Assembly (NCBI GenBank): GCA_039033415.1
Contig: JBCCCR010000005.1
Location: 124,001 to 188,000, forward strand
Source: Pseudomonadota bacterium
GTDB lineage: Bacteria; Pseudomonadota; Gammaproteobacteria; Xanthomonadales; SZUA-38
Direction of reading: 5' to 3'
DNA length: 64,000 nt
The translations under genes were made by a program, and so were the position numbers. The notes beneath the pieces were generated by a model, which saw only the letters and a list, made by a program, of their open reading frames with translations, searched no databases and was not told where the DNA came from. This document shows positions 1 through 8,886 of the stretch, piece by piece (the stretch's first letter is position 1; each line of letters begins with the position of its first letter).

Positions 1-1390
1 AAAGGCCGGTGGTCTCGGCGCTGGTAACAGCGGGGGCTTCGAAAACGCCGGGAAACCAGAATCCGAGCACACCGTCATAAAAGCCGCCGGTGCTCTCGAC
101 GTCGATATCAATGCGGTTCGCTCCAACGGACCAATCCAGCCGGTCATTGAATGCGGTTCCCGCCAGCCGGCCCTCGAAACTGAAATCCTCGACCTTGCGA
201 CCACCCGTGGTAGTAAAGGCATGTCCTGGTGAACCTTCGAAATCCGTCATGACGAAAAACTCGTCCTCGTTGATCCCGGTGAGAAACTCCAACGTCATTC
301 CGTTGTTAAAAGCGTAACTGGCATCCGCCGCGACACGGTAGCCTTCGCGGACCATCCCGAATCCACCCAGATCGTCGAAATCCAGACCTAGGAATGTCGG
401 CGAACGCCCAGCGGCGTCGTTCAAAGCCGCTCCGGTTACGAGGTCGAAGATGTCCCGTCCGGTGTCCAGACCGATGGCACTGGCATCAGGAACCGGCACG
501 GTTCCGCGGAACGCCGTTTCCGTGAAACCGTCACCCAGGGGAAATCCGCCAAAGTTATGGTCGGCAAAACCGGCGCCGAGAACCACCGCAGCAGGTCCGT
601 CGTCGTCTTCATAGTAGTTGCCACGCAGCCGAAGGCGAAAATCGTCGTTTGGCTCGAAAACCAGCGTGCCGCTGATTGATGCGCTTTCCTCGTCACCCAG
701 ATCCTGACCAGGCACGATGGAATTGTTGTAGTGGCCGTCTTTGTTAGAAAAACTCGCGCTGACACGCCCAGTCCAGGTGTCTGAGAGGCTTCCCTCCGCG
801 CTGGCGCTGAACCGATATTCACCACGAGAAGCTCCCAGTACCGAGAGATTTCCTTGGAATTCTTCGCTGGGCAGCTTGGTTACGTAGTTGATCGCGCCGG
901 AAAACGTATTGCGGCCAAACAAGGCCGATTGCGGACCTTTGATGATCTCTACCCGCTCAAGCTCCTGCACGCCAATGCTCTGAATCCCGCCTGACACCAA
1001 GATGCCATCGATAAAGATGCTACCCGTTCGCTGCAGCGGACTCGTGCTTTCGAAGGTAACACCACGAAACCGAGGTGAGGCATCCACCCGGGCGGGAATG
1101 CTGTTGACGGTTTCGATAAATAGGCCTGGCGCGGCTCTCGAGACGTCGACAATGTTGTCGTGGGCTGCGGCCCGCAGCTCTTGGTTCCCGAATGCACTGA
1201 TCGCAATCGGCGTGTCCTGAATGCTCTCACTGCGCTTGCGCGCGGTCACAACAACCATTTCGAGGCTGCTGTCGTTCGATTCGTCGTTTTGCTGGGCAAC
1301 TCCCGTCCCAGGCGAAAACCCGATGGTCAGCGTAGCTGCCGACGCAAAGATAAACCGCTGAAAACCTACTGATTCACGCATTTCTCCCAT
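1..1390 (-). CDS. TonB-dependent outer-membrane receptor, N-terminal part (cut by left window edge)
   Basis: This open frame enters from the left edge and starts near 1390, so only the N-terminal ~463 codons are present. I read it by translating the reverse strand. A signal peptide (FIFASAATLTIGFSPGTGVAQ) is followed by the TonB-box-like stretch EMVVVTARKRSESIQD at about residues 44-59. A plug domain follows, with GIQSIGVQELERVEIIKGPQ and LFGRNTFSGAINY. These are hallmarks of gated receptors that import large scarce substrates across the outer membrane using TonB energy. Two in-frame ATGs compete (1390 and 1381). A GGAGG sits 2 nt before the first and 11 nt before the second, so the true start is undecided. 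The ligand cannot be told from what is visible, and the C-terminal barrel lies outside the window. Confidence 0.9.
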   Translation of the reverse strand, partial: MGEMRESVGFQRFIFASAATLTIGFSPGTGVAQQNDESNDSSLEMVVVTARKRSESIQDTPIAISAFGNQELRAAAHDNIVDVSRAAPGLFIETVNSIPARVDASPRFRGVTFESTSPLQRTGSIFIDGILVSGGIQSIGVQELERVEIIKGPQSALFGRNTFSGAINYVTKLPSEEFQGNLSVLGASRGEYRFSASAEGSLSDTWTGRVSASFSNKDGHYNNSIVPGQDLGDEESASISGTLVFEPNDDFRLRLRGNYYEDDDGPAAVVLGAGFADHNFGGFPLGDGFTETAFRGTVPVPDASAIGLDTGRDIFDLVTGAALNDAAGRSPTFLGLDFDDLGGFGMVREGYRVAADASYAFNNGMTLEFLTGINEDEFFVMTDFEGSPGHAFTTTGGRKVEDFSFEGRLAGTAFNDRLDWSVGANRIDIDVESTGGFYDGVLGFWFPGVFEAPAVTSAETTGL

Positions 1391-1867
1391 TCCCTCCAGT
1401 TGGCAGCCGACAAATAGGCCTGTGTCAAATGTTATATTATTATATCAATATGAGTTTTACGCCAAGTGCCCTGTGGCTAGGCTCATTTCATCCCCAAAGG
1501 GACTAAATCCGTATTTGGCTTGGCCAAGCCTGTCTTGGACACTCGAGCGACCACTCGCTTCCGAGAGCATTACCTCAGAGAACGTTGATCTGACAGCACT
1601 CCCCCAGCCTTTCTTTGATCGCTTTTCCTAAGCCAGGGGCTACGATTTCGTCACCCAACGTGGGCGCTGGCGTTGTCGATCTTTGGGGTCAGGACCAAGT
1701 GCCAGGGCCCGTCGGTTTGATTCGTAGATCTCGGGACCCAGGACGACGAGACGCTTACCCAATTCTGACGAGGCCCTGCAGGGGCAAGGTCAGCCAGTTT
1801 GTTCAAGCGGAAATGGGCGCTGGTCAATACGATGGTCTCCAACAAACCCCCTATTGGAGAACTGATC
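1391..1867. other. Non-coding or unassigned stretch with an AT-rich block
   Basis: About 480 bases lie between the left-edge receptor and the DoxX-like gene. Bases ~1428-1455 are strikingly AT-rich (repeats of TTATAT/ATATCAATAT) against a GC-rich background and sit ~40 bp upstream of the receptor start. They probably hold the receptor's promoter or operator. Open frames here have no recognisable protein character. I see no RNA gene. Confidence 0.45.
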
Positions 1868-2341
1868 ATGGCTCCCTTCTTTGCCCTGTTAGTCGCCTAC
1901 GCTGTCGCCCGTGCCTGGACCGGTGTTCGGTATCAATCGGACCCAGGCATACGTGCTGCCCGCGTCGCGCTGGCGGCGATGTTCGTCCTAACGGGCGTCG
2001 CCCACTTCGTTTCAACCGAGGCGATGGTGCAGATGCTGCCGCCGTTCATGCCGGGCCGCGTGACGGCGGTCTACGTGACGGGTGTGATCGAGCTCATCGC
2101 CGCCGCGCTCCTTCTGTCGCGTGTCGCTCGGCCCATGCCGTGGCTCGGTTGGGCCCTCGCCGCGTTTTTACTGGCGCTGCTGCCGGCAAACATCTACTCG
2201 GCAGTTGCCCAGGTTGGGCTGGGCGGTCATGGAACCGCGTACCTATGGTTTCGCGTCCCGCTCCAGCTTTTCTTCATCGGCTGGGCACTGATGGCGACCG
2301 GAGCCCTGCAGTCTCGAACCTCGGCCGTCGCCGTAGCCTGA
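1868..2341 (+). CDS. DoxX-like small integral membrane protein
   Basis: The 157-residue product is almost entirely hydrophobic, with about four membrane helices. Its pattern resembles DoxX/DUF417-type proteins: an early helix, an ARVALAAMFVLTGVAHF segment, then a VTGVIELIAAALLL helix. Those proteins are inner-membrane subunits or accessories linked to redox and detoxification, with no firm single function. I chose the ATG at 1868 because GGAG lies 8 bases upstream. The frame is open for 23 codons further up, but those look unlike the family. The AraC-type regulator gene begins 23 bp after the stop on the same strand, so the two are probably co-transcribed and functionally linked. A second DoxX-like gene lies at the right end of the window, beside what looks like another regulator start. 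Confidence 0.75.
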   Translation: MAPFFALLVAYAVARAWTGVRYQSDPGIRAARVALAAMFVLTGVAHFVSTEAMVQMLPPFMPGRVTAVYVTGVIELIAAALLLSRVARPMPWLGWALAAFLLALLPANIYSAVAQVGLGGHGTAYLWFRVPLQLFFIGWALMATGALQSRTSAVAVA

Positions 2342-2364
2342 CGCGCTCCTGCTATATTCTGAGC

Positions 2365-3108
2365 ATGCAGCTCCCCGACGCAGCGCCCTTTACGATCTGG
2401 CCCTCGCGCCTCGCGGCGCAGACGCCAGGCGACGAAAGCTCGCCACACGCGCACCACACGATGCACCTCTTGCTCGCGCGCAGTGGGGACATGCAGGTGG
2501 AGGTCGGGGACGACACGCACCACGCGCCCGGGGTCCTCACTGCGCCGGATGTCAGTCATGCGGTTAAAGCCGGCGGACTGGTTGTGGTGCTCGCTTTCTG
2601 GGACCCCGAGTCAGTCGACGGTGCCAGCCTGCGAGCAACGTTTGAGGGTAGCGCTCGGCTCATCTCGGATGGTGAACGCCGGACCTTGCTCGCGGGACTA
2701 CCCGACACGCCTGGGCGCGAGGACCTCGATGCGTTCATGGAACGCGCGCGGGACATGCTAGCCGCGCCTATGGCGCCTCCACACATGCATCCTCGCCTAC
2801 ACAGTTTGTTAAGCGCCCTGCGTGATGACGCGGAGATCGACACCTCACTCACAGCGCTCGCTGCCCGCGTAAGCCTCTCACCGGCACGCCTGATGCACGT
2901 CTTCACCGATTCGGTTGGGATTCCCCTTCGGCCCTATCTCCTTTGGCTGAAGCTGCAGCGCGCCGCGACATCGATCGTAAACGGTGTGGACCTCTCGGCG
3001 GCGGCGGTGGAAGCCGGCTTCTCGGACGCAGCCCATATGAGCCGGACTTTTAAGCGCATGTTTGGGATGACGCCCTCCGCGCTGCAGCAACGTAGTCGCC
3101 GAACCTAA
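2365..3108 (+). CDS. AraC-family transcriptional regulator with N-terminal cupin-like sensor
   Basis: The 247-residue product has an N-terminal cupin-like half (HAHHTMHLLLARSGDMQVEV at ~27-46) and a C-terminal pair of helix-turn-helix motifs. The latter run from SLTALAARVSLSPARLMHVF to AAAVEAGFSDAAHMSRTFKR and end in FGMTPSALQQRSR, the classic AraC/XylS signature. Such proteins bind DNA as activators or repressors in response to a small ligand held by the cupin half. The start at ATG 2365 gives a typical family length. The frame stays open 250 codons further upstream, but that part overlaps the DoxX-like gene in another frame and is rejected. No strong ribosome-binding site is visible, so coupling to the gene 23 bp upstream is plausible. 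The likely target is its own operon (inference). Confidence 0.85.
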   Translation: MQLPDAAPFTIWPSRLAAQTPGDESSPHAHHTMHLLLARSGDMQVEVGDDTHHAPGVLTAPDVSHAVKAGGLVVVLAFWDPESVDGASLRATFEGSARLISDGERRTLLAGLPDTPGREDLDAFMERARDMLAAPMAPPHMHPRLHSLLSALRDDAEIDTSLTALAARVSLSPARLMHVFTDSVGIPLRPYLLWLKLQRAATSIVNGVDLSAAAVEAGFSDAAHMSRTFKRMFGMTPSALQQRSRRT

Positions 3109-3238
3109 AGCGGAGACCCGTTGCCGAAAAGCCGGTTGCCATTGTCAAGTAAGGTCCGGACATCTATACCCTCACTATCAGCTTTTTGGGGCTCAAGCTT
3201 TGAGACGACAGGCAACCCAAATTCACCGACCGCCAGCG

Positions 3239-4303
3239 TCACCACTTGCCAGGCAAATCGCCAACCCGCGTGTATGCTTCGCCGATCAATACGCCGAGTT
3301 CGCGCTCTTCTTCACCGTTCAGGTGAATACCGGGACGTCCATGGGCGAAGCGGTAGTTGCACACGATCGCGACGTCGCCGACATTCCACTTGATCGGGAT
3401 ACCGAAGCGATCGTAGATGTCGACAAAAAGCGCCTTTTCCTCACGCGTCATTTCAGTCAGATCACCAAAAGTCAGTCGTAGCGGGCGCTGTTCATACGGC
3501 AGGTGCATCACCTTCGGCCAGGAGTCAAACCACATGCCGTCGTCCGCAATGCTGCTGTAGAGCACGTTTCGATCGAGCTGCGGAAAGTGCTCGAACGCGG
3601 AGATGTAATAGCGCGTTTTGAGGAGGCGATTGGGCCCCCACTCGACCTCCAGATTCCGAGACTTTGCCATGGCAATCGCCTCATCCGGATCGTCGGTGAG
3701 CATCGACTTTTGCCAGTGATTGTAGACGCCGATCTGCTCCGTGCCAGCAAAGTGATCCCGGTCGGTCAGGTCGCGATGGTAGCAGAGGCCAAGCTCCTTC
3801 AGCTTCTGTCCAAACTCGGTCTTGAGGATTGCGTCAGTGGCCTGCAGGTTGTCCGAGACAAAGGTGTAGCCCTTGTCCTGCACCGCCTTGTGGCAGAGGA
3901 ATCCGAGCATGCGCGTGCTGTGTGACACGTACGCCATCTCGTGGTGATAGTGGAGCCAAGCATTGAGCGGCGCACCGACGTCGTAAACGTTTGCTTCGAT
4001 GTTGTCACGAGGATTAGCGCCGCCTTTGTAATGCATCTCCTTGTCGACGATGAGTTTGGCGAAGCGCCGCATGTCCTGCAGTTCGGTCAGCCGGGTGTTG
4101 ACCAGGTGCACCAGCCCGACCTCGCTAAACGCCTGCTTCATACGCTGCGCCAGCTCACCCTCGGGTTCGAGCGTGGACTCGTCCATCGCGTAGGGCGAGC
4201 AGTCGATCGTAAACGACTCGACGGGCAAGGCCGGCTCGCCGGTCCACCAACGCGGCTCGATCACGTCGGGCAGCGGCTGCATTAGTTCTGCGGTCACACT
4301 CAT
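3239..4303 (-). CDS. TauD/TfdA-family Fe(II)/2-oxoglutarate-dependent dioxygenase
   Basis: The 354-residue protein carries the iron-binding facial triad of the TauD/TfdA family. HHE at residues 120-122 (in NAWLHYHHEMAY) supplies the HxE pair. The distal His is H321 and the 2-oxoglutarate-binding Arg is R323, in CNYRFAHGRPG. Family members hydroxylate or desaturate a small substrate while turning 2-oxoglutarate into succinate and CO2. Relatives include SyrP-like enzymes, taurine dioxygenase and gamma-butyrobetaine hydroxylase. The N-terminal zinc domain of the last is not evident here. The start ATG is preceded by GAGGT. It is the last gene of a leftward block after the thioesterase (39 bp gap) and BKACE, so it probably prepares or modifies the same substrate. 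A quaternary ammonium acid is a guess from these neighbours. Confidence 0.85.
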   Translation of the reverse strand: MSVTAELMQPLPDVIEPRWWTGEPALPVESFTIDCSPYAMDESTLEPEGELAQRMKQAFSEVGLVHLVNTRLTELQDMRRFAKLIVDKEMHYKGGANPRDNIEANVYDVGAPLNAWLHYHHEMAYVSHSTRMLGFLCHKAVQDKGYTFVSDNLQATDAILKTEFGQKLKELGLCYHRDLTDRDHFAGTEQIGVYNHWQKSMLTDDPDEAIAMAKSRNLEVEWGPNRLLKTRYYISAFEHFPQLDRNVLYSSIADDGMWFDSWPKVMHLPYEQRPLRLTFGDLTEMTREEKALFVDIYDRFGIPIKWNVGDVAIVCNYRFAHGRPGIHLNGEEERELGVLIGEAYTRVGDLPGKW

Positions 4304-4342
4304 AGTCTGTCGTACCTCTATTGTTGCCGCTCGACGACCACC

Positions 4343-4771
4343 TCAGGCGGACTCATCGCCGCCCGTCAGCGCGGCCGTCGCCTGAGCTCGCAGCTTGTCG
4401 TCGATCGGCACCGCTGTGCGCTCCTCAAGATCGAAAAGTACATAAACGGCATCCAGCGTCGCGGAGACCTCGCCGCATCGCAAGTTTTTCATTTGGTAGC
4501 TCGCTTTTATCGACTTGCCGCCGACTTTCGTGAGCTCAGCGCTAATTTCCAGCAAATCGCCGGCGCGTACCTCAACCTGATAGTTAATATTGTGGTTCAC
4601 GTCGACCCAGCCAAGCTTCCCGGCATCGTCGCTCGCACCAACCCATCCGAAGGTCTCATAAAGAAAATGATACGAAGCGTCGTCGAACATACTGACGTAG
4701 TATCTTGTGGTCAGGTGGCCCAGCACGTCGCACTGCCAAGGATGCGCGACGCCTCGGTGAACCGAAATCAT
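4343..4771 (-). CDS. Hotdog-fold acyl-CoA thioesterase (4HBT-like, possible betainyl-CoA thioesterase)
   Basis: The 142-residue protein fits a single hotdog domain. Its N-terminal motif [20 protein letters not shown] matches the catalytic-Asp region of the 4-hydroxybenzoyl-CoA thioesterase family (D-x-x-GH followed by a long helix). Its ATG overlaps the stop of the upstream BKACE gene as ATGA, so the two are translationally coupled. In known carnitine degradation, a BKACE converts 3-dehydrocarnitine plus acetyl-CoA to betainyl-CoA plus acetoacetate, and a partner thioesterase of this type releases glycine betaine. The same division of labour is the simplest reading here, but the specificity is inferred from context only. 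It could act on any small acyl-CoA formed by its partner. Confidence 0.8.
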   Translation of the reverse strand: MISVHRGVAHPWQCDVLGHLTTRYYVSMFDDASYHFLYETFGWVGASDDAGKLGWVDVNHNINYQVEVRAGDLLEISAELTKVGGKSIKASYQMKNLRCGEVSATLDAVYVLFDLEERTAVPIDDKLRAQATAALTGGDESA

Positions 4772-5682
4772 CCGGCAGCCCCGATGTGCTGGTGTTCGAG
4801 CACCTTAAGCCCCAGCGACGCCCGCGCTTCCGCCGGTGCCTGCACCCGCGCGCCCATAGATTCCACGATGTCGACGGCGCGCTCAACCAACTGTGCATTG
4901 GAAGCGAGCACGCCCTTCTTAAGATAAAGATTATCTTCAAGACCCACGCGCACGTTGCCGCCCAATGCCACGGCCTGTGCAACCATCGGAAATTCCATGC
5001 GGCCGATCGCAAACCCCGCCCAGTTACAGTCGTCGGGCAGCTCGTTCACCATGCACTGAAAGACGTTGGTTGTTGCGGGTGCGCCCCAGGGAATGCCGAG
5101 GCAAATCTGAAAGAGCGGCGGCGCGTCGATCAGCCCCTGCTCAATCATGTGCTTGGCAAACCACAGCTGACCCGTGTCGAACACCTCCAGCTCCGGCTTA
5201 ACGCCGAGCTCCTGGCAGCGCTTGGCGCCCATCTCAACCATGTCCTGGGTGCCGACATAAACATAGTTGCCGCCGAGATAGTTAAACGATCCGCAGTCGA
5301 GCGTGCAGATTTCAGGCAGCGTCGCCTCAACATGAGCCATCCGCTCCATCTGCCCCACGCAGTCGGTCTCGTTGGCAAAGTTGAGCGGGGCGTCGTCCGG
5401 GCCCAGCCAAAGGTCACCCCCCATGCCGGTGGTGAGGTTGATGATTACGTCGGTTGCGCTGTCGCGGATGCGATCGACAACTTCAACATAGAGCTCCACT
5501 CGGCGGCTCGGAGCACCGGTGTCGGGCTCGCGAACATGTATGTGCGCGACTGCTGCGCCTGCCTTTGCTGCTTCGATAGCCGCATCGGCGATTTGCTTGG
5601 GTGATTTCGGCAGATCGGGATGCTTGTGTGCGGTGTCGCCGGAGCCGGTGACGGCGCAGGTAATGATGACGTCTTGGTTCAT
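4768..5682 (-). CDS. Beta-keto acid cleavage enzyme (BKACE, DUF849 family)
   Basis: The 304-residue length and motifs are typical of the BKACE/DUF849 family. These zinc-dependent Claisen-type enzymes exchange the acyl group of a beta-keto acid with acetyl-CoA, giving acetoacetate and a new acyl-Co[13 protein letters not shown] supplies the zinc-binding His pair (H47, H49), [10 protein letters not shown] the substrate loop, and [12 protein letters not shown] near residues 257-268 the conserved Glu. Family substrates include 3-keto-5-aminohexanoate and dehydrocarnitine. The coupled thioesterase downstream favours a dehydrocarnitine-like substrate by analogy with the Pseudomonas cdh genes, although no carnitine dehydrogenase of the usual 3-hydroxyacyl type is visible in this window. 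It sits 95 bp downstream of a LysR regulator on the same strand. Confidence 0.88.
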   Translation of the reverse strand: MNQDVIITCAVTGSGDTAHKHPDLPKSPKQIADAAIEAAKAGAAVAHIHVREPDTGAPSRRVELYVEVVDRIRDSATDVIINLTTGMGGDLWLGPDDAPLNFANETDCVGQMERMAHVEATLPEICTLDCGSFNYLGGNYVYVGTQDMVEMGAKRCQELGVKPELEVFDTGQLWFAKHMIEQGLIDAPPLFQICLGIPWGAPATTNVFQCMVNELPDDCNWAGFAIGRMEFPMVAQAVALGGNVRVGLEDNLYLKKGVLASNAQLVERAVDIVESMGARVQAPAEARASLGLKVLEHQHIGAAG

Positions 5683-5777
5683 ATTTATTGTTTTCTTCGG
5701 ATCGTGCGTAACCGACGCGTTAGCTCAGGAATCTTTTTTCGCCGCGAATCATTGCAGGCCAAACGTTTAGACTCCGT

Positions 5778-6701
5778 CTATAAAGTTGTCCGGCTCATCA
5801 GCATTGACTCATCCAGTGCAACCTGGGTCAACAGCCACTCTCGTACGCTTGCCACATCAGACCGCTCGTATTTCTCGTCGCGACAAACCAGGTACCAGTC
5901 GTTGGGAGTGAAAATCCGCCGATCCGGATAGGGTTCGAGCAGCTGGTTGACGGCCATATCGCTATTGACAAACGGCTCCATCCCCAGCGCGACACCGATG
6001 CCCTGTTTGGCCGCATTCATGGCAAGATCGTAACTGTCAAACTGTTGACCTGCATCGGGATCAACGCCCTCTACGTCGTTTTGCTGCAGCCAGAACCACC
6101 AGTCCCGGCGCGACGGATAAACCTGTAGGATGGGCGCCTTGGCCAGCATTCGCGGGCTCTCCGCCAGCGAGTACGAATCCATCATCTCAGCACTGCAAAC
6201 CGGAAAAATGCGGGTGGAGAAGAGATAGTCATACCGCAGCGACGCGCTGGACCGCCGGCCGATCATCACGCACAGATCAACGTCCTCATGTTCGAAATCC
6301 ACGTCGGACTGAGACGTGTGGAGACGGATTCGCAGGTCGGGATGCTGACGACCCAGGTCGGGTAAGCGCGGTATCAGCCAACGAATGGCAAAGGTGGAAT
6401 AAACCTGCAAAGTGATCGTCGAATGCGACTTGGCGCTGAGGATGAAATCTGTTCCCTCAGCAATCCGGTCAAAGGCATCGCGTAAGACGGGGTACAGCGC
6501 ATGCCCCAGCCGCGTCAGCTCGACGGCGCGAGGCTTGCGCAGGAACAGCTCAACACCGAGCTCATGTTCCAGCTGTTTAATCTGGTGGCTCACGGCCGAG
6601 TGCGACACACACAGCTCATCCGCCGCAGCTTTGAAGCTCCCGGCTCTTGCAGCAGCCTCAAACGTACGCAGAGCGTTTAGGGACGGAATTCGTGAGCGCA
6701 T
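5778..6701 (-). CDS. LysR-family transcriptional regulator (GcvA-like)
   Basis: The 307-residue product starts with a winged helix-turn-helix typical of GcvA-like LysR proteins: SLNALRTFEAAARAGSFKAA, then ELCVSHSAVSHQIKQLEHEL. The rest is the two-lobed effector-binding domain. The ATG has GAGG 8 bases upstream. It precedes the BKACE gene on the same strand and faces the TPR-sulfotransferase gene across a 68-bp divergent gap. Both the BKACE block and the divergent gene are therefore candidates for its control. Known carnitine operons of Pseudomonas use a different regulator type, so this pairing does not by itself identify the substrate. Confidence 0.88.
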   Translation of the reverse strand: MRSRIPSLNALRTFEAAARAGSFKAAADELCVSHSAVSHQIKQLEHELGVELFLRKPRAVELTRLGHALYPVLRDAFDRIAEGTDFILSAKSHSTITLQVYSTFAIRWLIPRLPDLGRQHPDLRIRLHTSQSDVDFEHEDVDLCVMIGRRSSASLRYDYLFSTRIFPVCSAEMMDSYSLAESPRMLAKAPILQVYPSRRDWWFWLQQNDVEGVDPDAGQQFDSYDLAMNAAKQGIGVALGMEPFVNSDMAVNQLLEPYPDRRIFTPNDWYLVCRDEKYERSDVASVREWLLTQVALDESMLMSRTTL

Positions 6702-6769
6702 TGTGGAGGACCTCGCTCTTCGCCGACCGAGTTTGCTGCGTGGATTCTCCTCGTGTCAATATTCACACA

Positions 6770-8773
6770 ATGGACAGCGCACCGATGTCAGGACAGGAGC
6801 CCGTCAGCGATGTGGTGATCGCATTGCGACAGGCCTTCGAGCTCCTGCGAGATGATCCAGCCCAGGCCCAGCGTCGGGCTCTCGAAATTCTCAAGACCCA
6901 TCCCGCTGAAAAGAATGCCCGCCTGCTCGCCGCCATGGCGGCCCGACGCCAGGGCAGCGTTGATGAGGCAGTCCAGTCCCTGGATGGCCTGGTCGAGGAT
7001 GAACCGGGTTTTGCACCAGCTTTCGAAGAGCTTGGGCTGGCTCTGATGGCCGGTGGCCGCTGGGAAGATGCCGAGACCGCGCTGGAATCAGCGTTGGCCC
7101 TCGACGATCGCCTTGCCGGGGCTTGGAAAGCCCTCGGTGATGTTCGTATCGAACAGGGGGACGAAAGTGCAGGGCATGAAGCCTACCTGAAGCAGCTGAG
7201 TCTTACGGCACACAATCCAACGGTGGCGCGGGCGGGGGAGGCGCTACGTCGCGGCAAGCTTGCCGAAGCAGAGCAGCTGTGTCGCGAGCACCTGAAACAG
7301 CATCCGACAGACGTTTCAGCCATAAGGCTGCTCGCCGACGTCGGAATTCGAGTTGGTCGCCTGGACGACGCGGAGAAGCTGCTGCTTCGCTGCCTTGAGC
7401 TTGCGCCCGACTTTCACATGGCGCGACACAACTATGCCAACCTGCTTTTCAAGAAGTTTCGCTATGAAGACGCGCTCCATGAGCTCGACACGCTGATTGC
7501 AGCCGAGCCGCATCGGCCGACCCATCTCCTGCTGAAGGCCTCAATTCTCGCGCGCGTTCAGGAACCCACGCAGGCGATCGATATCTACCGCCAGGTTCTC
7601 AAGCTGTACCCCAGCCAACCGCGCACCCAGCTGAGCCTCGGCCACGTGCTTAAGACCGTCGGCCAGCAGGCCGATGCGGTCCGCGCCTATCGCGAGGCCA
7701 CAACGCTGGCGCCGTCGCTTGGGGAGGCCTACTGGAGCCTGGCGAATTTGAAGACCTTTGAGTTCGAGGATGCCGAAATCGAGGGCATGCAAAAGGTTCT
7801 GGCGGAAGGACCCCGTTCGGTCGAGGATCTGTTTCACCTGTCGTTTGCGCTGGGCAAGGCGCTGGAAGACAGAGGTCGCTACGACGAGTCTTTTGCTCAC
7901 TATCTTCGAGGCAACGCTGCTCGGCGCCGCACCGTTCGCTGGAACGCGGACGAGCACAGCAGCAACCTGCAGCAGAGCGCAGACTTTTTCTCGGCCAGTT
8001 TTTTGAGCAGCCAGGGCCCAGTCGGCGATCCTTCCGATTCACCGATCTTTATTGTTGGCCTGCCTCGCGCTGGATCCACGCTGCTGGAGCAGATTCTGGC
8101 CAGCCACAGTCTGGTCGAAGGCACGATGGAACTGCCGGACATCATTTCCATGGCGCGCCGGCTCAGCGGGAAGAAGTCGCGCGAAGATACGTCTGAATAC
8201 CCACACATTCTGGCCAGCCTAAGCGCCGGCGAGCTGGCCGCCCTGGGACGGGAGTATCTGGAACGAACCCAGGTTCACCGATCCGGCACGCCCTACTTCA
8301 TTGACAAAATGCCGAACAACTTTGCGCACGTCGGACTGATCCACGCCATTTTGCCGAACGCCAAGATCATCGATGCGCGCCGGCACCCCATGGCGTGCTG
8401 CTTCAGCGCGTTCAAGCAGCTCTTTGCCAGCGGCCAGAACTTCAGCTACAGCCTTCAGGAGGTTGGCCGGTACTACGCAGACTACGTCAAATTCATGGAG
8501 CACTGGGATCGCGTGCTGCCGGGGCACGTGCTGCGTGTCAACTATGAAAACGTCGTCGCCGACACCGAAGCAGAGACCCGGCGGCTCCTGGCCCATTGCG
8601 GGCTGGCGTTTGAGCCGCAGTGCCTGGAGTTCTACCGCACTGCGAGAGACGTACGCACCGCAAGCTCCGAACAGGTGCGACAGCCCATCTATCGCAAATC
8701 GGTGGAACAGTGGCGCCACTACGAAAACCACCTGGGGTCTCTTAAAGAGGCGCTGGGAGGCCTGTATAGTTGA
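6770..8773 (+). CDS. TPR-repeat sulfotransferase
   Basis: The 667-residue protein has two parts. Residues ~10-400 are tetratricopeptide repeats, with recurring units such as AFEELGLALMAGGRWEDAET and MARHNYANLLFKKFRYEDAL. The C-terminal ~270 residues form a sulfotransferase domain. The PAPS 5'-phosphosulfate loop is FIVGLPRAGSTLLEQ (~residues 426-440) and the 3'-phosphate site lies around DARRHPMACCFSAFK (~535-549). Such proteins transfer sulfate from PAPS to an unknown acceptor, and the TPR arm probably binds it. I chose ATG 6770 because it begins directly after the divergent LysR promoter gap. The frame is open 41 codons upstream, but that part overlaps the LysR gene. A TonB receptor gene follows 113 bp later. 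Acceptor unknown. Confidence 0.88.
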   Translation: MDSAPMSGQEPVSDVVIALRQAFELLRDDPAQAQRRALEILKTHPAEKNARLLAAMAARRQGSVDEAVQSLDGLVEDEPGFAPAFEELGLALMAGGRWEDAETALESALALDDRLAGAWKALGDVRIEQGDESAGHEAYLKQLSLTAHNPTVARAGEALRRGKLAEAEQLCREHLKQHPTDVSAIRLLADVGIRVGRLDDAEKLLLRCLELAPDFHMARHNYANLLFKKFRYEDALHELDTLIAAEPHRPTHLLLKASILARVQEPTQAIDIYRQVLKLYPSQPRTQLSLGHVLKTVGQQADAVRAYREATTLAPSLGEAYWSLANLKTFEFEDAEIEGMQKVLAEGPRSVEDLFHLSFALGKALEDRGRYDESFAHYLRGNAARRRTVRWNADEHSSNLQQSADFFSASFLSSQGPVGDPSDSPIFIVGLPRAGSTLLEQILASHSLVEGTMELPDIISMARRLSGKKSREDTSEYPHILASLSAGELAALGREYLERTQVHRSGTPYFIDKMPNNFAHVGLIHAILPNAKIIDARRHPMACCFSAFKQLFASGQNFSYSLQEVGRYYADYVKFMEHWDRVLPGHVLRVNYENVVADTEAETRRLLAHCGLAFEPQCLEFYRTARDVRTASSEQVRQPIYRKSVEQWRHYENHLGSLKEALGGLYS

Positions 8774-8886
8774 GAAAAACTAACGCTTGATTGACTTTAA
8801 TTCCTTTGTAGTAGGCTTTTCAGTTGATTTAAATTGACCATGCAGGCGTCTGAAGAGCGCCCCTTTTTAGCGATCGAGGTATTGCC

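Noticed and set aside
1422-1631. Small plus-strand open frame in the AT-rich gap
   Set aside because: No ribosome site, no family character, and it lies over the probable promoter of the left-edge receptor.
1615-2364. Long open frame continuous with the AraC gene (250 extra N-terminal codons)
   Set aside because: It overlaps the DoxX-like gene in another frame, its residues are Arg/Pro/Cys-rich like an out-of-frame shadow, and AraC proteins of this type have ~250 residues.
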